This document shows, piece after piece, positions 1 through 5,043 of a stretch of 6,281 bases of DNA. The position numbers were made by a program, and so were the translations under genes. Under the pieces are notes generated by a model. That model ran no database searches, was not told where the DNA came from, and was given only the letters and a program-made list of their open reading frames with translations. How positions within the stretch are numbered: the first letter of the stretch is position 1; each line of letters starts with the position of its first letter. Source of the stretch: Candidatus Zixiibacteriota bacterium (GTDB taxonomy: Bacteria; Zixibacteria; MSB-5A5; GN15; JAAZOE01); contig JAAZOE010000009.1 of assembly GCA_012797915.1 (NCBI GenBank), positions 1 to 6,281 of the forward strand, read 5' to 3'.

Positions 1-420
1 GATGTCGTCCGGGTCGATGAATCCATCGGCATCGAAGGGAATGTATGTCGCCTCCGCGCCACCGTCGCGGACCATATGATTGACCGGCCGGATCACCGAG
101 TTGTGCTCCAGGTTGGTCGTTATGATATGGTCGCCGCGGGAGACCAGCCCTTGGACAATCAAGTTGAGGGCGTCGGTGGCATTGTACCCGAAACACAACC
201 GTTCGGGAATGTCGTCGTCTCCGCCGAAAAACCGGGTCAGGCGCTTGCGCAGATCGTGCAGAAAATCCCCGGCCTCGATCGCCTTGTCGTACCCGCTTCG
301 GCCGGGATTGACCCCCAACCGCCGGTAATTGTCCACCATAGCCGCATAGACCGATTCCGGCTTGGGCCAGGTGGTCGCGGCATTATCAAGATAGATTATC
401 TCTTCCACAAATGGCTCCAT
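1..420 (-). CDS. Class V aminotransferase / cysteine desulfurase family protein (N-terminal part)
   Basis: The minus strand reads openly from an ATG at 420 to the left edge, giving 140 residues; the C-terminal part is outside the window. The N-terminus carries the fold-type I class V signature: IYLDNAATTWPKPE (residues 9-22), NPGRSG (38-43), the PLP-phosphate region around YNATDALN (79-86) and TTNLEHNS (101-108), where His106 should stack on the PLP ring. The order and wording match the cysteine desulfurase-like family (EF2568 type) better than classical IscS, whose corresponding motif is usually EHKA. Such enzymes are cytoplasmic and use PLP to act on cysteine or a related amino acid. The PLP lysine and any catalytic cysteine lie off-window, so desulfurase activity cannot be confirmed. 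The start is the furthest upstream possible because TAG is the codon just before it. No good Shine-Dalgarno precedes it; GTG at codon 5 is an alternative. Confidence 0.88.
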   Translation of the reverse strand, partial: MEPFVEEIIYLDNAATTWPKPESVYAAMVDNYRRLGVNPGRSGYDKAIEAGDFLHDLRKRLTRFFGGDDDIPERLCFGYNATDALNLIVQGLVSRGDHIITTNLEHNSVIRPVNHMVRDGGAEATYIPFDADGFIDPDDI

Positions 421-579
421 CTATCGGGAATTGTCTGCTGGGCAATGGAGAGGGCGGGTAAACCGCCGGTACAGGGCAGGTCCAAAACTGTCGTCCTTTA
501 TTGTCCCGGTCACGGTCGCCGCCGGCGGCGGATCGGGGTTATGACCGTCGGCCCTCAACGCGGTCCGACCGACCGTCAC
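421..579 (-). CDS. Possible 52-aa leader ORF abutting the aminotransferase start
   Basis: A GTG at 577-579 is preceded by GGAG (587-590) at a 7-nt spacing and opens a 52-codon frame. Its TAG (421-423) sits immediately before the aminotransferase ATG and in the same frame. It begins about 20 nt downstream of the predicted transcription start, so it would be the first translated segment of the mRNA. The peptide is rich in Pro, Arg and Thr (for example NPDPPPAATVTGT) and has no recognisable domain. The aminotransferase start has little Shine-Dalgarno of its own, so reinitiation after this leader could feed it. A chance open frame in GC-rich DNA is equally possible, and nothing in the peptide suggests amino-acid-specific attenuation. 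Confidence 0.3.
   Translation of the reverse strand: MTVGRTALRADGHNPDPPPAATVTGTIKDDSFGPALYRRFTRPLHCPADNSR
517..530. repeat. 14-bp perfect palindrome in the aminotransferase leader
   Basis: CGCCGCCGGCGGCG is its own reverse complement. It lies inside a longer foldable segment: GGTCA (508-512) can pair with TGACC (542-546) and GTCGG (547-551) with CCGAC (565-569). The predicted 5' leader RNA is therefore strongly structured. No T-run follows the hairpins in the minus direction, so this is not an intrinsic terminator. Confidence 0.45.
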
Positions 580-606
580 TGTCTATCTCCGTATCAATCA
601 ATTTCA

Positions 607-634
607 AAAATATACTAATCATCAGAATTGTCAA
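607..634 (-). promoter_or_regulatory. Sigma70-like promoter for the aminotransferase
   Basis: On the minus strand a perfect TTGACA (629-634) is followed after 16 nt by TATTTT (607-612); an overlapping TATATT lies at 609-614 with a shorter spacer. The surroundings are AT-rich in otherwise GC-rich DNA. The predicted start is near 599-600, giving a leader of about 180 nt before the aminotransferase ATG and placing the GGAG/GTG of the leader ORF just downstream. Confidence 0.6.
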
Positions 635-833
635 CCCGTTAGATGCTCTTGGCGATATTTGTCGAATGCCGGAATCACCGGAAAAACCAAACGACCATCC
701 GGGGAAAAAAACAGACTGTATCTCCCCAAACAACGGAATAGAGCACGGATTTTACCACGGGAGCGAATGGCGATTGCCACGTATTTCCATGCCTGATAAT
801 GTTTTACATCAGAGGAGACGTCCCCGAAAGGGT

Positions 834-861
834 CAAGGCCGGGCTGGGGGACCCGGCCTTG
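834..861 (-). terminator. Probable hairpin terminator of the 70-aa/112-aa unit
   Basis: CAAGGCCGGG (834-843) pairs perfectly with CCCGGCCTTG (852-861) around an 8-nt loop, giving a 10-bp, GC-rich stem that begins 32 nt past the stop of the 112-aa gene. In the minus direction the stem is followed by ACCCTTTC, a poor U-tract. Termination is likely from position and stem strength but may be incomplete. Confidence 0.5.
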
Positions 862-892
862 GTGTGCAGGAGGAAGAAGGGCAAGGGAAAAT

Positions 893-1231
893 TTAATCGC
901 GCGAAAAGGCGACCATCCGAATCACCAGCCCCAGCGTAAACAGGGCCGTGGTAGCCGGCAGAAGATAGAAAAAGCTGTAGGGCAGCACGTAACTCAAGAC
1001 AAAGGCCGTCAGGGCCGACGGTATGGCGACGAAGAAAACCAGTTCCAGCGAAAGCTTGATCAATTTATAGACGGCCAAGAGGACAATCACCCCAACCAGG
1101 AAATAGGCGGCATACAGCCCGTTCTGCCCGAAGTGGTCCAGGATGAATTGGCGAGCCGGATCGATATATCGTTGCTGGCCGGCGACCGCCTGAGCCAAGC
1201 TACCCACGTCCAGATTGGCCAAAAGACTCAT
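893..1231 (-). CDS. Small three-helix membrane protein, 112 aa, unknown function
   Basis: The frame is open further upstream, but the start is placed at the ATG at 1231 because AGGTG lies 5 nt before it and the preceding sequence (WTDPAGNCPRN...) is not protein-like and overlaps the end of the gene before. The 112-aa product has a short amphipathic N-terminus (residues 1-37) followed by three hydrophobic segments at about 39-60, 63-84 and 86-107, with short connecting loops and a charged tail ending FSRD. There is no cleavable signal peptide and no motif I recognise, so it is best called an inner-membrane protein of unknown role. It follows the 70-aa gene by 43 nt on the same strand and probably shares its transcript, which ends at the hairpin at 834-861. 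A subunit or accessory role for a membrane complex is possible but unsupported. Confidence 0.72.
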   Translation of the reverse strand: MSLLANLDVGSLAQAVAGQQRYIDPARQFILDHFGQNGLYAAYFLVGVIVLLAVYKLIKLSLELVFFVAIPSALTAFVLSYVLPYSFFYLLPATTALFTLGLVIRMVAFSRD

Positions 1232-1274
1232 CTCATCACCTGATACAAGGTTTCTCGGACAGTTCCCGGCAGGG

Positions 1275-1487
1275 TCAGTCCACCGGCTCAATGGTCAGGC
1301 TCGATTCCCCGACATGGTCCAGACCGATCATACGGCTGGTCAGGAAATTGCGCGAGGTGATCCACTTCTGCGACAACTCCATAACCTGCTCTTGGTCGAC
1401 CTCTTCCTCCCAATCCAGAACGATGTTGTCCAGGTGCTGTTCGTTGACAACCACATCATCCATCGTCAGGGTAAACTTGACCTTCAT
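1275..1487 (-). CDS. Small acidic protein, 70 aa, unknown function
   Basis: An ATG at 1487 opens a 70-codon gene; GGCGGA lies 4 nt upstream as a modest ribosome site. The frame continues upstream without a stop, but that part reads as noncoding (many Arg, Pro and Gly, no start with a better site), so the short version is preferred. The product begins MKVKFTLTMDDVVV, suggesting beta strands, followed by an acidic central helix (DWEEEVDQEQVMELSQKW, about residues 25-42) and a final strand-like SSLTIEPVD. It has no signal peptide, membrane segment, cysteines or metal motif. It is probably soluble and cytoplasmic. It lies 43 nt upstream of the 112-aa membrane protein gene, consistent with a two-gene operon. 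I do not recognise the family. Confidence 0.65.
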   Translation of the reverse strand: MKVKFTLTMDDVVVNEQHLDNIVLDWEEEVDQEQVMELSQKWITSRNFLTSRMIGLDHVGESSLTIEPVD

Positions 1488-1562
1488 CTGTCCGCCAAAG
1501 TTCGTTGTTCGCTTCTGGACTAGGGCTTTGCAAGGAGGATGCCGACCGGGAGAGGATAATCG

Positions 1563-1586
1563 CCAATCGTTGTAACGTATTATTGG
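1563..1586. repeat. Dyad 1: CCAAT...ATTGG, possible operator
   Basis: CCAATCGTT (1563-1571) and AACG plus ATTGG (1574-1577, 1582-1586) form an inverted repeat interrupted by TATT. The right half is part of a 10-bp sequence, ATTATTGGAC (1579-1588), that recurs exactly at 1662-1671. A transcription-factor site is possible; the protein is unknown. Confidence 0.3.
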
Positions 1587-1641
1587 ACCGCATGATACGG
1601 TATGGCCTGCCACCTCCATCCGGGGCGTTCGCCCGGCCGGG

Positions 1642-1671
1642 CCAATCCTTTCCAAAACCAAATTATTGGAC
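1642..1671. repeat. Dyad 2: CCAAT...ATTGG with second copy of ATTATTGGAC
   Basis: CCAAT (1642-1646) and ATTGG (1665-1669) are inverted, and ATTATTGGAC (1662-1671) is an exact direct copy of 1579-1588, 83 bp away. The same outer half-sites as dyad 1 but a longer spacer make the pairing with a single regulator uncertain. Confidence 0.28.
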
Positions 1672-1801
1672 TGCCCCCTCACCCTGTTGGCGCCATTCCG
1701 CCAGAAATCAAACGGCAACCCTTCTACCCCGCCATCCGTCCTAGGCGTGGAACCGCGACAATGGTCTTTGGTAAAAGAGGGCAGAAAAAATTCATCCTCA
1801 C

Positions 1802-1807
1802 GGAGGT
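1802..1807 (+). promoter_or_regulatory. Ribosome binding site of the PDZ-domain gene
   Basis: GGAGGT ends 6 nt before the ATG at 1814. This near-consensus site fixes the start and agrees with the signal peptide that begins there. Confidence 0.8.
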
Positions 1808-1813
1808 GCTGAT

Positions 1814-2809
1814 ATGAAAATCAAAGCCGTGATTGCAGGCGTGGCGGTGGCCCTGACCGCTCTGGTCTTGTTTACCATCGATGCCACCCTCGCCGCCGTG
1901 GACAACGATGGATCCCCATGGATCGGGATCTTCACCCAGCAAATCGAACCGGACCTCAAGGAGGCGTTCGATCTGGGCCGGGCCGACGGCGTGGTGATTG
2001 TCGATGTCCTGAAAGACTCCCCGGCTGATAAAGCCGGCCTGCATCGCAAGGACATCGTCATTTCCATTGACGGCCGCAAGATTGACTCTCCCGGAGCCCT
2101 TTCCGAATATGTCGCCGAAACCAAGCCGGGCGACACGACGACGATTACCATCTATCGGGACGGCAAGGAAGATCCGGTCCGAGTCGTCATCGGCAACCGT
2201 CCGGGCAAGAAATTCGATATCGCCCGGTCGGATTATGGTAACGATTTCCGCAAGTATTTCCAGATGCAGACGACCCCCAGCGGATACATCGGAACCCGGA
2301 TTATCGACCTCAATAAACAGCTGGCCGAATATTTCGCCGTCCCCGACGGCGAGGGAGTGCTGGTAACCGAGGTCGAGAAGGACTCTCCGGCGGAGAAGGC
2401 CGGGTTGAAAGCCGGCGATGTCATCGTGGCGGTCGATGGCAAGACGGTTGAGGAATCCCAGGATCTGGTGGATCTCATCGGGGATAAGGAGAAAGGGGAC
2501 AAGGTCACGGTCGCTTATTATCGGCGCGGAGTTAAAGCCGAACTCCCCGTGGAAGTCGAGGCCCGCGATGATACCTTCGGGGACTTCTTCATCCCCGATC
2601 TCAATCATGGCTTGCCGGGGACATCGTTTTTCTGGTCTCCGGGACACCGTTCCGATGACCAGGGCGGGTTATTGGGCGATGAGTACCGCAAGGCGATCGA
2701 TGAATATCGTTTGCAGCGGGAATCCAACCAGGACGAGATGAAGAAACTCCAGGAGGAGATGCAGAAGCTCCGCCGGGAATTGGACGACGTCAAGTCCAAG
2801 GTTGACTAG
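1814..2809 (+). CDS. Exported two-PDZ-domain protein with C-terminal coiled coil
   Basis: The 331-aa product starts with a signal peptide: MKIK, a hydrophobic core at about residues 5-22, and a likely cleavage near ATLAA (24-28). Two PDZ domains follow, about 36-127 and 157-249. Each carries the HtrA-type core: DSPADKAGL then KDIVISIDG in the first (68-87), DSPAEKAGL then GDVIVAVDG in the second (190-209). A less ordered, Gly/Asp/Phe-rich segment (250-288) leads to a charged heptad-like helix (about 289-331) rich in Lys, Glu and Leu, probably a coiled coil. No trypsin-like His-Asp-Ser domain is present, so it is not a complete DegP/DegQ protease. It most likely works in the periplasm as a peptide-binding scaffold or oligomeric adaptor, an inference from domains only. 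It ends before a strong terminator and appears monocistronic. Confidence 0.85.
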   Translation: MKIKAVIAGVAVALTALVLFTIDATLAAVDNDGSPWIGIFTQQIEPDLKEAFDLGRADGVVIVDVLKDSPADKAGLHRKDIVISIDGRKIDSPGALSEYVAETKPGDTTTITIYRDGKEDPVRVVIGNRPGKKFDIARSDYGNDFRKYFQMQTTPSGYIGTRIIDLNKQLAEYFAVPDGEGVLVTEVEKDSPAEKAGLKAGDVIVAVDGKTVEESQDLVDLIGDKEKGDKVTVAYYRRGVKAELPVEVEARDDTFGDFFIPDLNHGLPGTSFFWSPGHRSDDQGGLLGDEYRKAIDEYRLQRESNQDEMKKLQEEMQKLRRELDDVKSKVD

Positions 2810-2820
2810 CGGACATTGAT

Positions 2821-2882
2821 CGTGGGGACGGGTTTCCGGGCCCGAGCCGCCAGAAACGGGTCGGGAAACCCGTTGCCCCACG
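2821..2882. repeat. Imperfect palindromic intergenic element
   Basis: CGTGGGG (2821-2827) pairs with CCCCACG (2876-2882), and CGGGTTTCC (2829-2837) with GGAAACCCG (2864-2872), leaving a small internal loop and a central variable segment. Inside it ACGGGT (2856-2861) can alternatively pair with ACCCGT (2868-2873). The 62-bp unit looks like a short REP- or MITE-like repeat between gene and terminator. Copy number elsewhere in the genome is unknown. Confidence 0.5.
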
Positions 2883-2900
2883 TCCAAATATCGTTCGTAA

Positions 2901-2945
2901 TGTGTTTTGCACGCAAGGTGCGCCTGACGCTTCCTCGCACCACAC
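2901..2945. repeat. Second intergenic hairpin
   Basis: GGTGCG (2917-2922) pairs with CGCACC (2936-2941) around a 13-nt loop, and GTGT (2902-2905) can pair with ACAC (2942-2945) outside an internal loop. It lies directly between the first palindromic unit and the terminator. It has no T-run of its own, so it is not a terminator. Confidence 0.35.
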
Positions 2946-2950
2946 CCCAA

Positions 2951-2980
2951 CCCCCGGGAATTTTCCCGGGGGTTTTTATT
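2951..2980 (+). terminator. Strong rho-independent terminator of the PDZ gene
   Basis: CCCCCGGG (2951-2958) pairs with CCCGGGGG (2965-2972) around AATTTT, followed by TTTTTATTGTTTT. This is a textbook intrinsic terminator for the plus-strand gene, about 140 nt beyond its stop. For antiporter transcripts arriving on the minus strand the stem is the same, but only TT follows it, so termination in that direction would be weaker. Confidence 0.9.
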
Positions 2981-3041
2981 GTTTTCAGTCATGGATTCAG
3001 ATTATTCGGAACGCAGTCATGGTCGCCCGCAACTGAAACGG

Positions 3042-4745
3042 TTACCCTGTCCCTTGCTGCCGCCCCTTCCTAATGCGCGCGCATTCCGAGTTCACCGTGC
3101 CGGAGTCTACCCCGTGCCGGGCCAGCACCCGCGTGGTAACCTCCACCGCCGCCTCCAATTCGGCCGGAACCACTTCACTGGCGCCGGCTTTCTGAATCAA
3201 CTTTGCATCCATCACGTATCGAGTGCGGACCAGGATATGCAGCTTTGGGGCAATGCTCCGGGCGGCCCGCACCGCCCGCTCGATGGCGGTGGGATCGTTG
3301 ATCACGATCACGAATTCCGCGGCCCTGGAAGCGCCGAGCCGTTCCAGCACGCCGGCGCTGGTGATATCCCCGAAATGGATCGGTTCGCCGTTTTCTCTGG
3401 CCGAATGAATGTTCTCCGGGTTCAGTTCGGCGATAACGTACGGAATGTCGCAGTCTTTCAGCGCACAGGCCAGATCCCTCCCGGCCAAACCGTATCCCCC
3501 GATAATGACATGATTCCGCATCGCCTGAACCGAATCGGCGATCTCCTCATCGGCCGAAACCCGGAACAGCCGGGGAAACAGCCGGGTCCGGCCCACCCGT
3601 TCCGCCAGCGATGGGGCAACGGAGAGTAACAACGGCGTCCCCAGCATCGACAACACGATGGCGGCGGTCAGATTGCCGGCCAGCGGTTCATCGATCAGCA
3701 TATTCGCCCCTGCCGCGCCCATGAGGACGAACGAAAATTCGCCGACCTGGGCCAGCGCCGCCGAGGACATGACGCTGACCCGCAGCGACAGGCGCATCAG
3801 CATGGCGGTGACGAAAACGATAAACGCTTTCCCGACCATGATCGCCGCCAGCAACAGGATGATAGGCCCGGCTTCGGCGACGACGGCGCGGAGATCCAGA
3901 AGCATCCCCACGGAGATAAAGAACAGGGAGACGAAGACCTCTTTGAAGGGGATGATATCGGCTGTCGCCTGGTGCCGGTATTCGCTGCCGGCGACAATCG
4001 TCCCGGCCAGAAACGCCCCCAGGGCCAGCGAAACCCCCGCCGCCGCCGACAGAAGGGCCGTCCCGACACAGATGAGCAGGACGGTCATGATGAACAGGTG
4101 CCGTTGACGGGTCCGGGCGATAACCTCCAACAGGCGCGGGACCAGACTGCGGCCGGCGGCGATCACGATCGCGATGATGGCCGCGGATTCGAGCAGGGTG
4201 AGGGCGATGTCGAGCGGCGCCGTCACCGTCCCGGCCAGAATTGGAATCATCAGCATCATCGGGACGACGCACATGTCCTGGAAAATCAGGACGCCGACGG
4301 TGAATCGGCCGTGCGGAGCGTCGATTTCGCCGCGTTGTTCCAGTCCCCGCAAGACGATGGCCGTGCTGGAAACGGCGATAATGAAACCGATGAACACCGC
4401 CGCCGGGACCGATAATCCCACGGCCTGCCCGATGATCATGGTGGCGACTATCGACAGGAACACCTGAACGAACCCGCCGACCAGAAGCAACCGCCAGATG
4501 CGCCGGATGCGGTCTATCGGCAGTTCCAGGCCGATCCCGAACAGCAGCAGCGTCACGCCGATCTCCGACAGGTTCTGGACCCGTTCGCTGTCGGCCACCA
4601 GTCCCAGTCCCTTGGGACCGGCCAAAACCCCGGCCAGGATGAACCCGGCAATCGCCGGCACCCGGAATCGCTGGAAGGCGGCCACGATAGCCACCCCCAG
4701 CCCCAGGACAATAACCAGATCTCTTAAAATATGGAGTTCATTCAT
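3042..4745 (-). CDS. Kef-like CPA2 cation:proton antiporter with RCK_N domain
   Basis: This 567-aa inner-membrane protein exchanges a monovalent cation, probably K+ (Na+ possible), for protons. Residues 5-385 are a run of about 12-13 hydrophobic helices with CPA2 landmarks: FILAGVLAGPKGLG (35-48), LLLFGIGLEL (66-75), SSTAIVLRGL (126-135), FFISVGMLLDL (275-285) and ALAQVGEFSFV (330-340). The ion-site pair is Gln156-Asp157 in GVLIFQDM; Gln-Asp is typical of Kef/KEA potassium carriers, while NapA-type sodium carriers have Asp-Asp. After a linker, residues 411-525 form a Rossmann RCK_N (TrkA-N) domain with GYGLAG (417-422) and acidic Glu440 at the end of beta-2, expected to bind NAD(H) or another nucleotide and gate transport. 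No RCK_C follows, and the protein is somewhat shorter than E. coli KefC (about 620). GAGG 7 nt upstream supports the ATG at 4745. No KefF/KefG-like partner is present in the window. Confidence 0.92.
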   Translation of the reverse strand: MNELHILRDLVIVLGLGVAIVAAFQRFRVPAIAGFILAGVLAGPKGLGLVADSERVQNLSEIGVTLLLFGIGLELPIDRIRRIWRLLLVGGFVQVFLSIVATMIIGQAVGLSVPAAVFIGFIIAVSSTAIVLRGLEQRGEIDAPHGRFTVGVLIFQDMCVVPMMLMIPILAGTVTAPLDIALTLLESAAIIAIVIAAGRSLVPRLLEVIARTRQRHLFIMTVLLICVGTALLSAAAGVSLALGAFLAGTIVAGSEYRHQATADIIPFKEVFVSLFFISVGMLLDLRAVVAEAGPIILLLAAIMVGKAFIVFVTAMLMRLSLRVSVMSSAALAQVGEFSFVLMGAAGANMLIDEPLAGNLTAAIVLSMLGTPLLLSVAPSLAERVGRTRLFPRLFRVSADEEIADSVQAMRNHVIIGGYGLAGRDLACALKDCDIPYVIAELNPENIHSARENGEPIHFGDITSAGVLERLGASRAAEFVIVINDPTAIERAVRAARSIAPKLHILVRTRYVMDAKLIQKAGASEVVPAELEAAVEVTTRVLARHGVDSGTVNSECARIRKGRQQGTG

Positions 4746-4902
4746 CTCTGTGCCTCACGGTCGATACCCGTCCCGTCATCTCGAGTATTGGCCGCAAAAT
4801 CGGAATACTCTCTATGACAATATCAATCGTCGGGTCGGGGAAATCAACGTAAACATTTCCCACCGCCCGACCCGGAAACGGCGCTCGAAAAACGGTGCTC
4901 AT
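4738..4902 (-). CDS. Possible small ORF overlapping the antiporter start, 54 aa
   Basis: A 54-codon frame (MSTVFRAPFPG...) ends in TGA at 4738-4740, overlapping the antiporter start as ATGAATGA, an 8-nt overlap typical of translational coupling. GGAA lies 6 nt before its ATG at 4902; in-frame ATGs at 4914 and 4923 are alternatives, the former with GGAG 10 nt upstream. The peptide has no signal or membrane segment: a basic N-terminus, then a Val/Ile-rich middle (VYVDFPDPTIDIVIESIPIL) and a charged tail. It lies fully downstream of the predicted minus-strand promoter, so it would be transcribed with the antiporter. I recognise no family. It could be a leader, a small regulator of the transporter, or a chance frame. 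Confidence 0.35.
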   Translation of the reverse strand: MSTVFRAPFPGRAVGNVYVDFPDPTIDIVIESIPILRPILEMTGRVSTVRHRDE

Positions 4903-4930
4903 GAACGTTTCCATACGCTGCATACTCCGT

Positions 4931-4959
4931 TTGCCAATTCCAATCAAACGAAGTATCAT
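4931..4959 (+). promoter_or_regulatory. Sigma70-like promoter for pepE
   Basis: TTGCCA (4931-4936) and TATCAT (4954-4959) are separated by 17 nt, each with five of six consensus bases. Transcription would start near 4966, giving an untranslated leader of about 78 nt. The -10 overlaps that of the opposing promoter. Confidence 0.6.
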
Positions 4960-4981
4960 GCGACATGAGCCGGATAGTCAA
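4952..4981 (-). promoter_or_regulatory. Sigma70-like promoter for the antiporter unit
   Basis: On the minus strand TTGACT (4976-4981) and GATACT (4952-4957) are separated by 18 nt. The -35 matches five of six bases and the -10 four. The predicted start near 4945 lies upstream of the 54-codon ORF and the antiporter. The -10 occupies nearly the same bases as the pepE -10 on the other strand. Confidence 0.42.
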
Positions 4982-5030
4982 TTAATGGGGCAACGGTTCG
5001 CCCTTTCTCCGGTGTCCGATTGTCGCCATA

Positions 5031-5035
5031 AGGAG
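5031..5035 (+). promoter_or_regulatory. Ribosome binding site of pepE
   Basis: AGGAG, in the context TAAGGAGAT, lies 8 nt before the ATG at 5044 and fixes the start, which also matches the usual peptidase E N-terminus (xxLLLxSNxT). Confidence 0.8.
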
Positions 5036-5043
5036 ATAACTCG

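Larger units (their letters stand above)
580..892. other. Intergenic region without a convincing gene
   Basis: This stretch separates the end of the membrane-protein gene from the aminotransferase leader. It holds the aminotransferase promoter (607-634), a hairpin serving as probable terminator of the upstream minus-strand unit (834-861) and a seven-A run (705-711). Short frames here cross the promoter or have no good start and no protein-like character. I see no tRNA-like fold, tandem repeat or mobile-element end. Confidence 0.5.
1488..1813. other. Divergent intergenic region with two CCAAT/ATTGG dyads
   Basis: This region separates the 70-aa gene (minus) from the PDZ gene (plus) and should hold both promoters, but I find no convincing -35/-10 pair for either direction. 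It contains two dyads, CCAAT-N14-ATTGG (1563-1586) and CCAAT-N18-ATTGG (1642-1669), a 12-bp palindrome GCCCGGCCGGGC (1631-1642), and the Shine-Dalgarno of the PDZ gene at 1802-1807. Open frames crossing it have no good starts and no protein-like composition. Confidence 0.5.

Noticed and set aside
421..423. TAG as a recoded sense codon fusing the leader ORF to the aminotransferase
   Set aside because: Family members normally start just before the IYLDNAAT motif, so no extension is needed. No recoding element or pyrrolysine genes are visible.
76..618. 180-codon plus-strand open frame
   Set aside because: It is the antisense of the aminotransferase and its leader. Its translation has no domain character, whereas the minus strand shows clear class V motifs.
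697..727. Seven-A run with GGGGA/TCCCC arms as a minus-strand terminator
   Set aside because: The arms enclose the T-run rather than precede it, so the order is wrong for an intrinsic terminator.
1530..1541. AAGGAGG followed by ATG on the plus strand as a gene start
   Set aside because: There is no spacer between the motif and ATG, and the following frame is not protein-like.
1748..1776. GGAAC...GGTAAA as an ECF-sigma promoter for the PDZ gene
   Set aside because: The -35 resembles GGAAC, but the spacing and -10 do not match a defined ECF consensus, and random matches of this quality are common.
1724..2647. 307-codon minus-strand open frame opposite the PDZ gene
   Set aside because: It mirrors PDZ coding sequence with a GC-biased third position. 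The plus strand has a strong ribosome site, a signal peptide and two recognisable domains.
2986..3022. 9-bp direct repeat CAGTCATGG (2986-2994 and 3014-3022) as a target-site duplication
   Set aside because: Only 19 bp lie between the copies, with no inverted ends or element remnant. Chance is the simplest explanation.
3042..3140. Truncation of the antiporter because RCK_C is absent
   Set aside because: Kef-type carriers often have only the RCK_N domain followed by a tail. The intergenic space downstream holds no remnant of an RCK_C domain.
3688..4272. 194-codon minus-strand frame inside the antiporter
   Set aside because: It is a +1/-1 frame shadow, rich in Arg, Gly, Pro and Asp, within an intact antiporter gene. 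There is no sign of a frameshift.
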